Shown here piece after piece: positions 1-8,585 of a stretch of 64,000 nucleotides of DNA (its first letter is position 1; each line of letters opens with the position of its first letter). Origin of the DNA: Halioglobus japonicus (GTDB lineage: Bacteria > Pseudomonadota > Gammaproteobacteria > Pseudomonadales > Halieaceae); assembly GCA_902705825.1 (NCBI GenBank), contig CACSIL010000006.1, positions 1-64,000 on the forward strand, in the 5' to 3' direction. The translations under genes were made by a program, and so were the position numbers. A model generated the notes under the pieces. That model was not told the origin of the DNA, ran no database searches, and saw only the letters and a list, made by a program, of their open reading frames with translations.

Positions 1-200
1 TTGCTGGTATAGCCGTTGCGGTTATTATCCCCGCTGGAAGGTGCGTGCTTGTCGAAGCCAAGATGATCATCCAGTTCTGCGTTCAAAGCCGTTTCGACGG
101 TGATCTTCGTTAGCATCTGGCGGAACTCATTGAGATCCGCTTCCGTCTTGATATTTTTGGCTGCTGCCTGAGCAATCGCCTGTAGTTCTTTCTTGTTCAT
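1..200 (-). CDS. IS256-family (mutator-type) transposase, N-terminal part
   Basis: The gene runs off the left edge, so only the first 66 residues are present. They read as a typical IS256-family start: MNKKELQAIAQ, then an acidic stretch, then LDDHLGFDKHAP and NNRNGYTSK. The last block matches the family pattern of E-L-x-x-H-L-G-Y-x-K-x followed by N-x-R-N-G. The DDE catalytic residues would lie outside the window. It would cut and rejoin the element's own ends in the cytoplasm. Whether the rest of the gene is intact cannot be judged here. Confidence 0.85.
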   Translation of the reverse strand, partial: MNKKELQAIAQAAAKNIKTEADLNEFRQMLTKITVETALNAELDDHLGFDKHAPSSGDNNRNGYTS

Positions 201-266
201 AGTGCCTATCCTCGCCCAATGGTTGGGTTAATAATAGGCAGTTACACAGATTTAGTTACAGTCTCG
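1..266 (-). mobile_element. IS256-family insertion sequence, one end only
   Basis: This is the transposase-start end of an insertion sequence whose remainder lies left of the window. The transposase start codon is at 198-200. Between it and about 266 is a non-coding end with the AT-rich stretch GTAACTAAATCTGTGTAACT (minus strand), of the kind found as the terminal inverted repeat of IS256-type elements. The outer border is inferred: peptidase-C13-like reading resumes at about 268 on the plus strand, so the element must end just before that. The other end and the target duplication cannot be seen. Confidence 0.75.
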
Positions 267-267
267 C

Positions 268-609
268 GGAATCCGCTGGCAGGTAATCTTTGTGTCCAGC
301 TGCTACTCCGGTGGCTTTATAGAACCACTGCAAAATCCGGGCAGACTCATTATGACTGCGTCCGCGTCTGACAAGACATCCTTTGGTTGTTCAGATGAGG
401 CCGAAATGACATATTTTGGCCAGGCACTACTGGAAAGTCTGAGCATGTCTCAAAGCTTTGGTGAGGCCTTTGATAAGCTTAAAATCAAAATATCAGCCAG
501 AGAAACAGCGGAAGATATCAGCACTTCCGACCCTCAATTGTTTGTAGGAGACGCCATTTCGAAGCGACTTCCGACAATTCTAGGCCTTTTCAAACGTCAA
601 CTGCCGTAG
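268..609 (+). pseudogene. C13-family (legumain-like) peptidase, 5' end removed by the insertion sequence
   Basis: From 268 the plus strand reads GIRWQVIFVSSCYSGGFI and continues open to a stop at 607-609. This matches the C-terminal part of bacterial peptidase C13 proteins: the S-x-C-Y-S-G-G block holding the catalytic cysteine, then ITASASDKTSFGCSDEAEMTYFG and a C-terminal DPQLFVGDAI segment. The upstream half, with the catalytic histidine and any signal peptide, is missing, and the homology begins right at the border of the insertion sequence. A GTG at 292 could start translation, but the product would lack the histidine. I call it a broken gene. Peptidase C13 proteins of this type are usually membrane-associated, of unknown substrate. 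Confidence 0.75.
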
Positions 610-635
610 TTATTGACTGGGCGCAGGTGAGTAGC

Positions 636-1220
636 TCACATCGAGCCGGTACTACTCAGGTTTTTTTCAACCTCCACCATAACCTCATTGCGCCGCCCCC
701 AAAGCGTCCAGGGCGGATTGTATTGATTCAGAAACGGTGAACTCACCACAACCCACCCATGAGACTCGATGGTATCCAGCAGTATCTGCGTTTGCTCCTC
801 TACCACACCATCGCGCGCCCAGCCTGAGAAGCTCACTACCGCCATCGTCCGTGCGGGCACCTCATGCAATGTCACCAGTTCTCCACTGGGGGCAGGAAGC
901 TCCTCTAAACTGTATTGCGAGGGCATCGTGAAGGCCATGTAAGCATCATCATCGCCAAGCCTCTCTTCGACAGGTGCGGTCATGGCGATTTCCTGTTCCT
1001 GCGCGTTGCCACCGAATATGTAGTTCGCCAGTGTGCGAAATCCGCCGGTGGCCTTGTCGCTTTCGCCAATCGGCGTTCTGGCTTGAATAACAGATTCGTA
1101 TTGACGTATTTCAACATTATCGAGTTCCGTCACCAACGTCCATGAAGGTTCTTCAATCGCGTGTGACATTGTCGAGCCCATCGCCAGAAGTGCACATATC
1201 GTCACTCTCCAATTCTTCAT
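636..1220 (-). CDS. SOUL-family haem-binding protein
   Basis: A 194-residue protein with an N-terminal signal peptide ending near residue 20 (MSHA-IEEPSW). It then shows the SOUL/HBP pattern: VEIRQYESVIQART early, GGFRTLANYIFGGN, the conserved IAMTAPVEER block, FTMPSQYSLEELPAP, and a C-terminal PPWTLWGRRNEVMVEV. Eukaryotic SOUL proteins bind haem or tetrapyrroles; the bacterial secreted forms have no proven role. It stands alone, with its stop facing the peptidase remnant and its start facing an upstream divergent lipoprotein gene. Length and motifs are complete, so the family call is firm and the function is open. Confidence 0.9.
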   Translation of the reverse strand: MKNWRVTICALLAMGSTMSHAIEEPSWTLVTELDNVEIRQYESVIQARTPIGESDKATGGFRTLANYIFGGNAQEQEIAMTAPVEERLGDDDAYMAFTMPSQYSLEELPAPSGELVTLHEVPARTMAVVSFSGWARDGVVEEQTQILLDTIESHGWVVVSSPFLNQYNPPWTLWGRRNEVMVEVEKNLSSTGSM

Positions 1221-1358
1221 TACTGTAGTCCCTATTGCCTGTTAACACTACATACGCACGAAGGCTCAATCTGGCTCACTTGCTGGACAGATCGTTTTGA
1301 GCAGACCTTAGCCGGCTCCGTTATACTGGCCCGCAACTCCCTGGGATAGGTCGCTACT

Positions 1359-2723
1359 ATGCATTGGATGCGAGCAACACTTCTGCTACTCGCCTCTGGC
1401 CTGTGCGCCACGCTGTGGTCCTGCTCCACGGTCCGTCCGGAACTTTCCACACTGTACCGAACCTCCGCCATTCCAGAGCAGCAGCAAACACCCGTTATCC
1501 TGATCCATGGCGCCTTTGGTGGCCGCCTGTGCGACGCTAGCGGCACCGAGTACTGGCCCGGCAGCCTCACTGACATCGCGCTGGGCGATTACCACTCACT
1601 GGCGCTTGCTCCACCCGGCTTTCCGGGACATGAATCACAAGTGAACCTGCAGCCCTGTGGCCTCACGGATACTGTCGCCGGACAGGATTTTTACGGTGCC
1701 ATTGAGGCCACGCTCACCGGCCCTGGCGGCTACGATTTCACCACGCCGGGCACTGCGGTGACTGGCCTGCAACGCCGTTATTACCGCTTCACCTATGACT
1801 GGCGGCAAGATAACAGCCGCAGCGCCGCCCGACTAAATCAGTTGGTCAATCAGATACGCCAGGATCACGGTGATGACACTCTGAAGGTGGATATCGTCGC
1901 GCACAGCATGGGTGGGCTGATTACCCGATACTGGCTGCGCTACGGTGCCACCGATGTATTAAACAGCAATGATTTTCCGCTCAATAACGAGGGCGCCAGC
2001 AAGGCCCGCAAGGTGATACTGGTCGGCACGCCCAACCTCGGTTCCACCAGCGCTCTGCAGCAAATACTCACCGGTGCGGATTTTGGCATCAACACGATTG
2101 CGCCAGAGGTACTGCTGAGCTTCCCCAGCGCCTACCAGCTTATGCCGCATCCTATCGTCGATCCGGTGCTGGGTATCAAGGGCACCCCTCTCAACCGCGA
2201 CATTTACGATGCATACATCTGGCGGGCACTGCAGTGGGGGCCTTTCGATCCCATCATAGAAAAGCGCCTGCAAGCGCAAGGTTGGTCGCAGCATCAGTTA
2301 GCGTTGTTGGCCGACTATACCGGAGTGCAACTGGAGCGTGCCCGCCGCTTCGTCTGGTCGCTCACGGTGAAAAACCCACAGGCGCCGTATGAACTGATCG
2401 TGTTCGGCGGCGATTGCATGCCCACGCCAGCGAGGATATTGATAGAGGACAACGATGGAGAATCCTATGTGCGGCTGTGGCCAGACGAAATCAAAAACCC
2501 GCGCAGCGGCATAGACTATCGTGCCCTGATGCTGGAGCCCGGCGATGGCGCGGTCACCAAGGCGTCACTCCTGGCCAGAACCGCGCTGGACCCCAGCATC
2601 CCCCGCCATCGCTACAGTGATTTCCCACTGGATTATGCGGTGATGTTCTGTGGTGACCACAGTGATCTGCCCGGCAATATCACCTTTCAGGATAATCTGT
2701 TGCATATTCTGCTGAGCCGTTAG
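1359..2723 (+). CDS. Lipoprotein alpha/beta hydrolase of the LCAT-like lipase/acyltransferase type
   Basis: A 454-residue protein. The start has a hydrophobic stretch followed by LWSC, a lipobox with Cys22 as the lipidated residue, so it is probably an outer-membrane-anchored lipoprotein. The hydrolase fold is shown by VILIHGAFGG (oxyanion-hole region, about residues 46-55), FTYDWRQD (an LCAT signature, about 144-151) and VDIVAHSMGGLITRYW with Ser183 as the likely nucleophile. Acid and histidine of the triad are probably in the C-terminal third (for example near PGDGAVT and CGDHSDL). Members hydrolyse lipid esters or transfer acyl groups. It may be followed by the methyltransferase 35 bases on, but no functional link is evident. 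Confidence 0.85.
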   Translation: MHWMRATLLLLASGLCATLWSCSTVRPELSTLYRTSAIPEQQQTPVILIHGAFGGRLCDASGTEYWPGSLTDIALGDYHSLALAPPGFPGHESQVNLQPCGLTDTVAGQDFYGAIEATLTGPGGYDFTTPGTAVTGLQRRYYRFTYDWRQDNSRSAARLNQLVNQIRQDHGDDTLKVDIVAHSMGGLITRYWLRYGATDVLNSNDFPLNNEGASKARKVILVGTPNLGSTSALQQILTGADFGINTIAPEVLLSFPSAYQLMPHPIVDPVLGIKGTPLNRDIYDAYIWRALQWGPFDPIIEKRLQAQGWSQHQLALLADYTGVQLERARRFVWSLTVKNPQAPYELIVFGGDCMPTPARILIEDNDGESYVRLWPDEIKNPRSGIDYRALMLEPGDGAVTKASLLARTALDPSIPRHRYSDFPLDYAVMFCGDHSDLPGNITFQDNLLHILLSR

Positions 2724-2758
2724 ACTTGTTGTAGAAATGACTACCCACAGGCAATGTA

Positions 2759-3379
2759 ATGAAAACAAAGCTCAGCGCAGTCTACGATACCTTTGCAACA
2801 ACCTACGAAGAGAACCGTGGGCTATTCGATATGTCCGACATTCTGGAGAGCTTTTACGCGCAGTTATCTCCAGAACAGGGCCGTTTGTTGGATCTGGGGT
2901 GCGGAGCCGGAGAGCCGGTTGCACGGTATTTCACGGATCAGTCCTGGTCAGTCATTGGCGTGGATTTCTCAGAAAAGATGCTTGAGTTGGCCTCCCACTA
3001 TGTCCCACAAATGCAAACGATTCAGGCCGACATCAGCGAGGTCGAGTTCGAACCCGGTCTGTTTGATGCCATTACAGCAAGCTACAGCTTGTTTCACCTC
3101 CCTGCAGCGAAACACGCGGGCCTGTTTCGACGGATGCACAGCTGGCTTCGCCCCCAGGGGAAGGCGCTGTTTACCTATGCAACACAGGAGTACACCGGTG
3201 CCAAAGAGTTTGAGGGCTACAAGGAGTTTATGGGCCAGCAGTTGTACTACAGCCACAAGGAGCCCACTGCGTTGTATGCTGATCTTGAGCGTATTGGCTT
3301 CAGTATTGATGCCGCTGATTACCGCCGCATTGGTGGAGAAACATTTTTATGGGTTACCGTAGGCAAGCATCCGGTGTAG
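2759..3379 (+). CDS. Class I SAM-dependent methyltransferase
   Basis: A 206-residue cytoplasmic enzyme. Motif I is LLDLGCGAGEPVARYF (about residues 42-57), followed by VIGVDFSEKMLELA with the acidic residue that binds the SAM ribose, and an ADISEVEFEPGLFDAITASYSLFHL block for motifs II and III. This is the methyltransf_25/11 type, acting on a small molecule that cannot be named. The start lies 35 bases after the lipoprotein hydrolase stop in the same direction, with only a weak ribosome binding site (CAGGCAATGTA). It could be co-transcribed with that gene. Confidence 0.88.
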   Translation: MKTKLSAVYDTFATTYEENRGLFDMSDILESFYAQLSPEQGRLLDLGCGAGEPVARYFTDQSWSVIGVDFSEKMLELASHYVPQMQTIQADISEVEFEPGLFDAITASYSLFHLPAAKHAGLFRRMHSWLRPQGKALFTYATQEYTGAKEFEGYKEFMGQQLYYSHKEPTALYADLERIGFSIDAADYRRIGGETFLWVTVGKHPV

Positions 3380-3519
3380 CCAAACCCGTCACGCCTGAGT
3401 TGCGGGCGATATTTTCCTGCGTTTATATTTTTACAAATATACTTACATGGTTTTGCTGGAGCGCATACCATATTGAATCTGCAAAATAGCGATTCGCACA
3501 AGCGTACATAAGGCCCCAC

Positions 3520-4254
3520 ATGAACGACCCCACTGACTTGTCCCTACCCTTAAACGACGACGAATACGAAGAGCTTGATACGTTTCTGCTCTCCCTGGAA
3601 GGCGAGGACGGCATCTTCTGCGTCTCGGAGCTCGATGGATTTATCACCGCTGTGGTCAGCGGCCCGGAGGCAATTCCTCCCTCGCAGTGGCTGCCAGTGA
3701 TCTGGGGCGGCGAGGCGCAATCGCCAAACTGGGAAAGCGAGCAGGAATTCCAGCATATTTTCGCGCTGCTGATACGTCATCTGAACAGCACGGCAGCCAC
3801 GCTGATGGAAGCCTCAATGGAATTCACGCCCTGCTTTCTGGAACACGTTGAAGGAAGCGATCACTACCTTATTGTCGACGAGTGGTGCGAGGGCTATATG
3901 AAAGCTGTTGCGCTGCACCCTGAGCGCTGGGCGGAGATGCCACAGGCCTTTGAAGACTTCCTCGCACCGATGCTGATATTCACCACCGATGAAGGCATAG
4001 CGCAGCTTGAGGCGATGGAGCAGCAGGAGGTTGAGTTTTGGCAACACCAGATAGAGCCGGCTGCGCGACGTATTCACGCGTACTGGCTGGAACAGCGCTC
4101 TGGCGTTGCACCGCCGCAGTATCACCCTACCCTGCTACCTACCACTGCCGCCAATGATGAACCGTTTGTGCGCGGCGTTCCCAAAACAGGCCGCAATGAC
4201 CCCTGCCCCTGTGGCAGCGGTAAGAAATACAAGCTTTGCTGCGGATTACACTGA
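3520..4254 (+). CDS. YecA/UPF0149-family protein with C-terminal SEC-C zinc motif
   Basis: A 244-residue cytoplasmic protein. The N-terminal two thirds are a UPF0149/YecA helical domain ([47 protein letters not shown]). The C-terminus is the SEC-C motif, [16 protein letters not shown], with the C-x-C-x8-C-C zinc ligands also found in SecA. Such proteins are thought to bind zinc and perhaps ribosomes or SecA; the true role is not settled. An AAGG precedes the ATG. Its stop converges with the next gene on the other strand. Confidence 0.9.
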   Translation: MNDPTDLSLPLNDDEYEELDTFLLSLEGEDGIFCVSELDGFITAVVSGPEAIPPSQWLPVIWGGEAQSPNWESEQEFQHIFALLIRHLNSTAATLMEASMEFTPCFLEHVEGSDHYLIVDEWCEGYMKAVALHPERWAEMPQAFEDFLAPMLIFTTDEGIAQLEAMEQQEVEFWQHQIEPAARRIHAYWLEQRSGVAPPQYHPTLLPTTAANDEPFVRGVPKTGRNDPCPCGSGKKYKLCCGLH

Positions 4255-4348
4255 TCCTGCTGCTCCACCCTGCCACCGCTTAGCTCGTGGTCGCGGAGAT
4301 AATTCCACACAGGCTCGGTAGGATGAGGAGCCCCGAGACAGCTGTCGT

Positions 4349-5089
4349 TCAGCAATCGTCGGGGTTAGACAGCGCACAAACCACATTACGAGGATCACTG
4401 CGGGAGTTCGTCTTCGCCGAGAGGTATATATTGCTCAGGACCACCTGTGAGAGATCGCTGGCACCATCATCGAGAATCTTCACATCCACTTGCCATTGAT
4501 AAACATGCTCAAAGTCCCAGAAAGTGGTTAGATCCTTCACGAGGTGACTCGGCACAAAATTGCTGTGGTGATCGATGTTTTGCTTATGTTTATGGCTCAG
4601 GGATTTGGCCGCTGCAAACGCCCAGTCGTGCATGCCCTCCACGGCCAGAGAGTCTTTCTCAGTGTCTGAAGGGTGGTTTGATAAGACCGGTACGTCGCCC
4701 TTGTCCTGCAGGCCGCGCAGGAAATCGATACCCAGCATCTTCTCCTGGCCATCAGAAGCCGCCAATTCGTTACTATTGGAGTGTTTCCCCTGCGAGGCGT
4801 CCTGCGCATCTGCCGGATCGGCAGCAGTGGACCCGCCGTATTTCCCACGCTGGAACAGTGCGAACTCCACTGAATCACTGTAATAGTTGACCATCAGCGT
4901 ACTGCAGTCCCCTTTCAGATCAACGCAGCTGCTGAGGTTGCCAACCGGTCGCGTTATCTTGCCCAGACTGCCATCGCCCGCTGTGGTTGAGGCGTTTTCG
5001 TCTCCGGTACCGGTAGCTTTCGCAGCAACCGCCATCATAAGGCACATACCGGCCACAACTGTCAGTTCAAACTTCTGTCGCGCTATCAT
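4349..5089 (-). CDS. Unrecognised secreted protein
   Basis: A 246-residue protein with an N-terminal signal sequence (hydrophobic to about residue 24) preceded by a good ribosome binding site (AGAGGTAGG then ATG). I recognise no domain. The mature part is polar, rich in Asp and Ser, has several His (KHKQNIDHHSNF) and four cysteines in two close pairs (NLSSCVDLKGDC near residue 53 and VVCALSNPDDC at the very end), suggesting disulphides and a periplasmic or extracellular location. There is no PEP-CTERM or other sorting tail. Signal peptide, cysteines and reading-frame length support a real gene; the function is unknown. Confidence 0.7.
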   Translation of the reverse strand: MIARQKFELTVVAGMCLMMAVAAKATGTGDENASTTAGDGSLGKITRPVGNLSSCVDLKGDCSTLMVNYYSDSVEFALFQRGKYGGSTAADPADAQDASQGKHSNSNELAASDGQEKMLGIDFLRGLQDKGDVPVLSNHPSDTEKDSLAVEGMHDWAFAAAKSLSHKHKQNIDHHSNFVPSHLVKDLTTFWDFEHVYQWQVDVKILDDGASDLSQVVLSNIYLSAKTNSRSDPRNVVCALSNPDDC

Positions 5090-5667
5090 CGCCTACCTCT
5101 TGTCTGTCTACCACCGCCACCTCCGACTTTATCCTGGAGGCATACACGCCCTGTCTTGAACCAGGGGCTGTTTTACACTCAAGAGGGGGTCAACAGCGTC
5201 TGCACCACGGTGCACAGGCCGCTATCAACTGGCCCGAGCTAAGTACTTGCGAAGATGGACTTGCTACCGATAGGTTCTGCATCAGATGTACTCCCTAATC
5301 GAATTATTATTTTGTAGGCACACATTTTAATAGCTACAACTAAAATTACGCAACATTCATACCAAATCCTTTTTATGTATATGCATCAGTAGGCTATGAA
5401 TTCTAGCCAATTTCAAATTTCTTCGATTGTAAAAAAAGCTGACAGTTCTACAACCCCGGACGTAATCGTTACGGCAAACCAGAAAGCCTTCGAATTCCTT
5501 CAAGCAGCGGTAATCACGCTTTCACATGGATACAAAATGTACGCAGCGAGAGTCCCGCCTCTCCAGCTTAATTATTCTTGACACTGTTCTCTGTGCCCGA
5601 TTATGGTAGCCCATCATATGCCGCTTTCCACAAACTAAAAATAAGCGAGTTAAACCCGGAAAACGCT
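5090..5667. other. Intergenic region between the secreted protein and the first TPR gene
   Basis: This 578-base stretch separates two divergent genes and must hold both promoters. It becomes AT-rich from about 5290 to 5400. I see no convincing inverted repeat, RNA gene or terminator. A 61-codon open frame at 5396-5581 has no recognisable content and I do not call it. Confidence 0.5.
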
Positions 5668-8484
5668 ATGCATAAAGCAGGTTTTTTACCAGTTCACCTT
5701 CTACAGCGGCTTGCGCTTGTAAGCTGTGTTGTGGTGATGGCTGCGTGCGATAGCAACAGCGTCTCACAGCACATGAGCCAGGCGGAGCAGCACTTCGAAG
5801 CGCGGCAGTACGACGAGGCAATTGTCGAATTGAAGCTGGCTCTGGGTATTGCCAATGAACAGCAGGAGACGCTCCCCGAAGCGCGCTGGATGTTGGGGAT
5901 GTCCTATTTAAAAACAGGCGACATGATGGCTGCAGCCAAAGAGCTGACACGCGCCAAGGATCTGGGCTGGAATCGCGACGAGGTACTGCCGTCACTGGCC
6001 AAGGCGCTGCTACGCAATGGCGAATTAACTCAGGCGATGGAGCTCTCCACGGCCGGCCTGGATCCAAAGATCGCCGCCAGACTGCAAATACAACAAGCAC
6101 AGGCACTTCTTGAGCTGGGCGATGTCTGGACAGCCGATACCTATATCAACAAAGCAGCAGAACTGCTTCCCGGCAATATCGAGGTAGCATTGACCAGAGC
6201 ACAGATACTGGGAGCATCGGGCGATACCGATGGCGCTCTGGCAGCGATTAATCGCGCGCTGAAGGAGCGGCCAGAGAAACACCATGCCTGGAGCTACAAA
6301 GGTGACCTGCTGACGCTTAAACAGCAGCTGCCTGAAGCGCTTGAGGCGTATAATACTGCCATAAAGCTATCTCCCAGAAACAGGGAATACCGACTCAAAC
6401 GCGGATTGCTCAACCTTCATCAGCAACAGCTGCGTAGGGTTGCACCGGATCTCAAATTCTTGCTCGTCGCCGCACCCAAGTCTGCGATAACAAATTATCT
6501 GAAAGGCTCCGTGGATTTCCACAATGGCGCCTACGCAAACAGTATTGTCGCCCTGACACTGGCCAGGCCCGCCGCACAACAGCATCCGCTCATTCTGTTC
6601 TATCTGGCCGGAGCCTATCTGGCAGAGGGGTATGAGGAAGAGGCTTTGAGGCAGGCGGAGCGGCAGGTCAGCCTGAACCCCGACTTTGCACCGGGCCGCA
6701 TCCTGTTAGCGAGCCTCTATATCAAAAATTCCCAGGCGGCAGATGCACAACACATTCTGCGCCCTGTACTGTATGCCGATCCGACGGACACGCTGTCACT
6801 GAACCTTATGGCAAAAGCGTTACTGCTGGACGACAAACAGGAGCAGGCGCTGAAAATACTGGAAACAGTGCAGGAAATAGAGCCCGACTCGGCCAACGCC
6901 CACTTCGAACTGGGGGCAGGCCTGCTGTCAGCTGGCCAGGGTGAGGCAGCCAACCGGCAGTTTGAGGCGGCTCTGACGCTTGATCCCACGCTCGAACAGG
7001 CCGCCCTGCTGCGCATACAATATCTGCATCAAATAGAGGATTTCAGCAACGCTATTGTCGCCGCGCAGAACAATGCACATCATCATCCCGAGAGCGTACT
7101 GGCTCACAATCTGCTAGGCCAGAACTACCTGGCGAACGAGCAAGTCGAAGAGGCTGCAGCAGCGTTCGAAAAGGCACTATCCCTGGCTCCGGGTGACCCC
7201 GCCGCGAACCACGCGCTGGCACTGATTGAGCAGGGCCAGGGCAATACCGCGGCCAGCCGCGCTCGCTACCAGACGGTGCTGGCGGAGAAACCAGACCATC
7301 TGCCAACACTACTGCATCAGGCGGTACTGGCTGCGGAGCCTGGGAATGAGTCCGAAATGGCGGCTCAGCTGCAATACGCCATCGAAGTGCACCCGGGGGC
7401 ACTGGAGCCCAGGCTGATGCTGGCGCGATACTATCTATGGGAAAATAAACCGGGCAAAATTCCCGCACTGCTGGCTATGCTGCCGGAAGCAAAACGGCAG
7501 TCGCCGGAGGCTCTGCACCTCACGGCGGTATCGCAAATTTCTCAACAACTTTACAGCAAAGCGATGTACAACCTGGAAAAGCTGGTCAAATCCAGGCCCG
7601 GCAGTGCCCTGGTCCACCATTTACTGGGAACCGCCGCTGCTGGCACCGGTGACATGGAGTTGGCCAAAGCAGAACTCCAGCACGCTGCAGAACTTGATGA
7701 AAACTTTGCACCCACGATTGTGTCGCTGGCCAGGCTGGCGTGGTTCGAAGGCGATACCGATAGGTTCAACCGCTACCTGAAACGCCTGAGCAGACTTGCA
7801 CCCGACGCGCCGGACGTATTGCGCTTGCAGGCCATTGCGGCACAGCGCGATGGCAACCCTGAACAGGCTATCGCGCTATCCCGGCAGGCGCTGCAACGCT
7901 CACCGGGAACAAAGGTTATGCTGGAACTGGCCGGCTACCACCATGCCTCGGGCAACAGTGAGGGCGCGCAGCAAGTCGTGCAGGACTGGATATCAAACCA
8001 CCCGACCGATGCAGAAGCACGGCTAGTCCTGGCCACCCAACTTGCTGATGCGGGGCAAATAAAGGATGCGACACTCCACTTTCAGGAGGTGGTAAAACAA
8101 CAGCCGCAAAATACGCTTGCACTGAACTTTCTTGCTGAACACCTGTGGGCCGACAAACCACAGGAGGTATCAGAATTTGCGCAGCTTGATCGCATAGTGA
8201 AGCCCGGCAAGACAGAGGTGCTGGAGGCACTGGCACTGGTAGAGTCGAATGCTGGCAATCAACAGGAGGCACTGCAGCAAATTAGACGCGGCGCGCAGGC
8301 GGCAGAGAATCGCCGCAATTTGCCCTATCACCAGGCGATGATCCAGTCGATGTCAGGCAACAAAGCCACCGCAATTGAGATACTCAGAAGCGTACTTGAT
8401 GTCGACAGTGCAACCTTCGCTCCGAAAGATAATACCGAACAACTGCTGGCATCGCTGCAAAACGTGCTTGCGGAGAATCGCTGA
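5668..8484 (+). CDS. PrsT-like TPR lipoprotein, first of a tandem pair
   Basis: A 938-residue protein read from the ATG at 5668, which has GGAAAA a few bases upstream and gives a signal peptide ending in VMAAC (Cys27, a probable lipid anchor). The open frame extends back to a TTG at 5578, but that would bury the signal peptide. The rest is TPR repeats along the whole length, beginning with HMSQAEQHFEARQYDEAIVELKLAL. This start and the AARWMLGMSY-type second repeat resemble PrsT, the giant TPR lipoprotein of XrtA/PEP-CTERM polysaccharide systems. No exosortase or EPS genes are nearby. A role in cell-surface polymer or protein sorting is inference only. Confidence 0.8.
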   Translation: MHKAGFLPVHLLQRLALVSCVVVMAACDSNSVSQHMSQAEQHFEARQYDEAIVELKLALGIANEQQETLPEARWMLGMSYLKTGDMMAAAKELTRAKDLGWNRDEVLPSLAKALLRNGELTQAMELSTAGLDPKIAARLQIQQAQALLELGDVWTADTYINKAAELLPGNIEVALTRAQILGASGDTDGALAAINRALKERPEKHHAWSYKGDLLTLKQQLPEALEAYNTAIKLSPRNREYRLKRGLLNLHQQQLRRVAPDLKFLLVAAPKSAITNYLKGSVDFHNGAYANSIVALTLARPAAQQHPLILFYLAGAYLAEGYEEEALRQAERQVSLNPDFAPGRILLASLYIKNSQAADAQHILRPVLYADPTDTLSLNLMAKALLLDDKQEQALKILETVQEIEPDSANAHFELGAGLLSAGQGEAANRQFEAALTLDPTLEQAALLRIQYLHQIEDFSNAIVAAQNNAHHHPESVLAHNLLGQNYLANEQVEEAAAAFEKALSLAPGDPAANHALALIEQGQGNTAASRARYQTVLAEKPDHLPTLLHQAVLAAEPGNESEMAAQLQYAIEVHPGALEPRLMLARYYLWENKPGKIPALLAMLPEAKRQSPEALHLTAVSQISQQLYSKAMYNLEKLVKSRPGSALVHHLLGTAAAGTGDMELAKAELQHAAELDENFAPTIVSLARLAWFEGDTDRFNRYLKRLSRLAPDAPDVLRLQAIAAQRDGNPEQAIALSRQALQRSPGTKVMLELAGYHHASGNSEGAQQVVQDWISNHPTDAEARLVLATQLADAGQIKDATLHFQEVVKQQPQNTLALNFLAEHLWADKPQEVSEFAQLDRIVKPGKTEVLEALALVESNAGNQQEALQQIRRGAQAAENRRNLPYHQAMIQSMSGNKATAIEILRSVLDVDSATFAPKDNTEQLLASLQNVLAENR

Positions 8485-8585
8485 AAGCAACACCATGCGA
8501 AGGGCAACGCCACAGCTCCTGACACAACCTTCCCGCTGGTACATTGCCCTTGGCAAGACGGAATATTCTGGACTTCTCATTATTT

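Noticed and set aside
5396-5581. A 61-codon open frame before the first TPR gene
   Set aside because: No recognisable content and no clear ribosome binding site; more likely leader sequence.
5578-5667. Extension of the first TPR protein to a TTG start
   Set aside because: It would place 30 residues before a clear signal peptide and lipobox.
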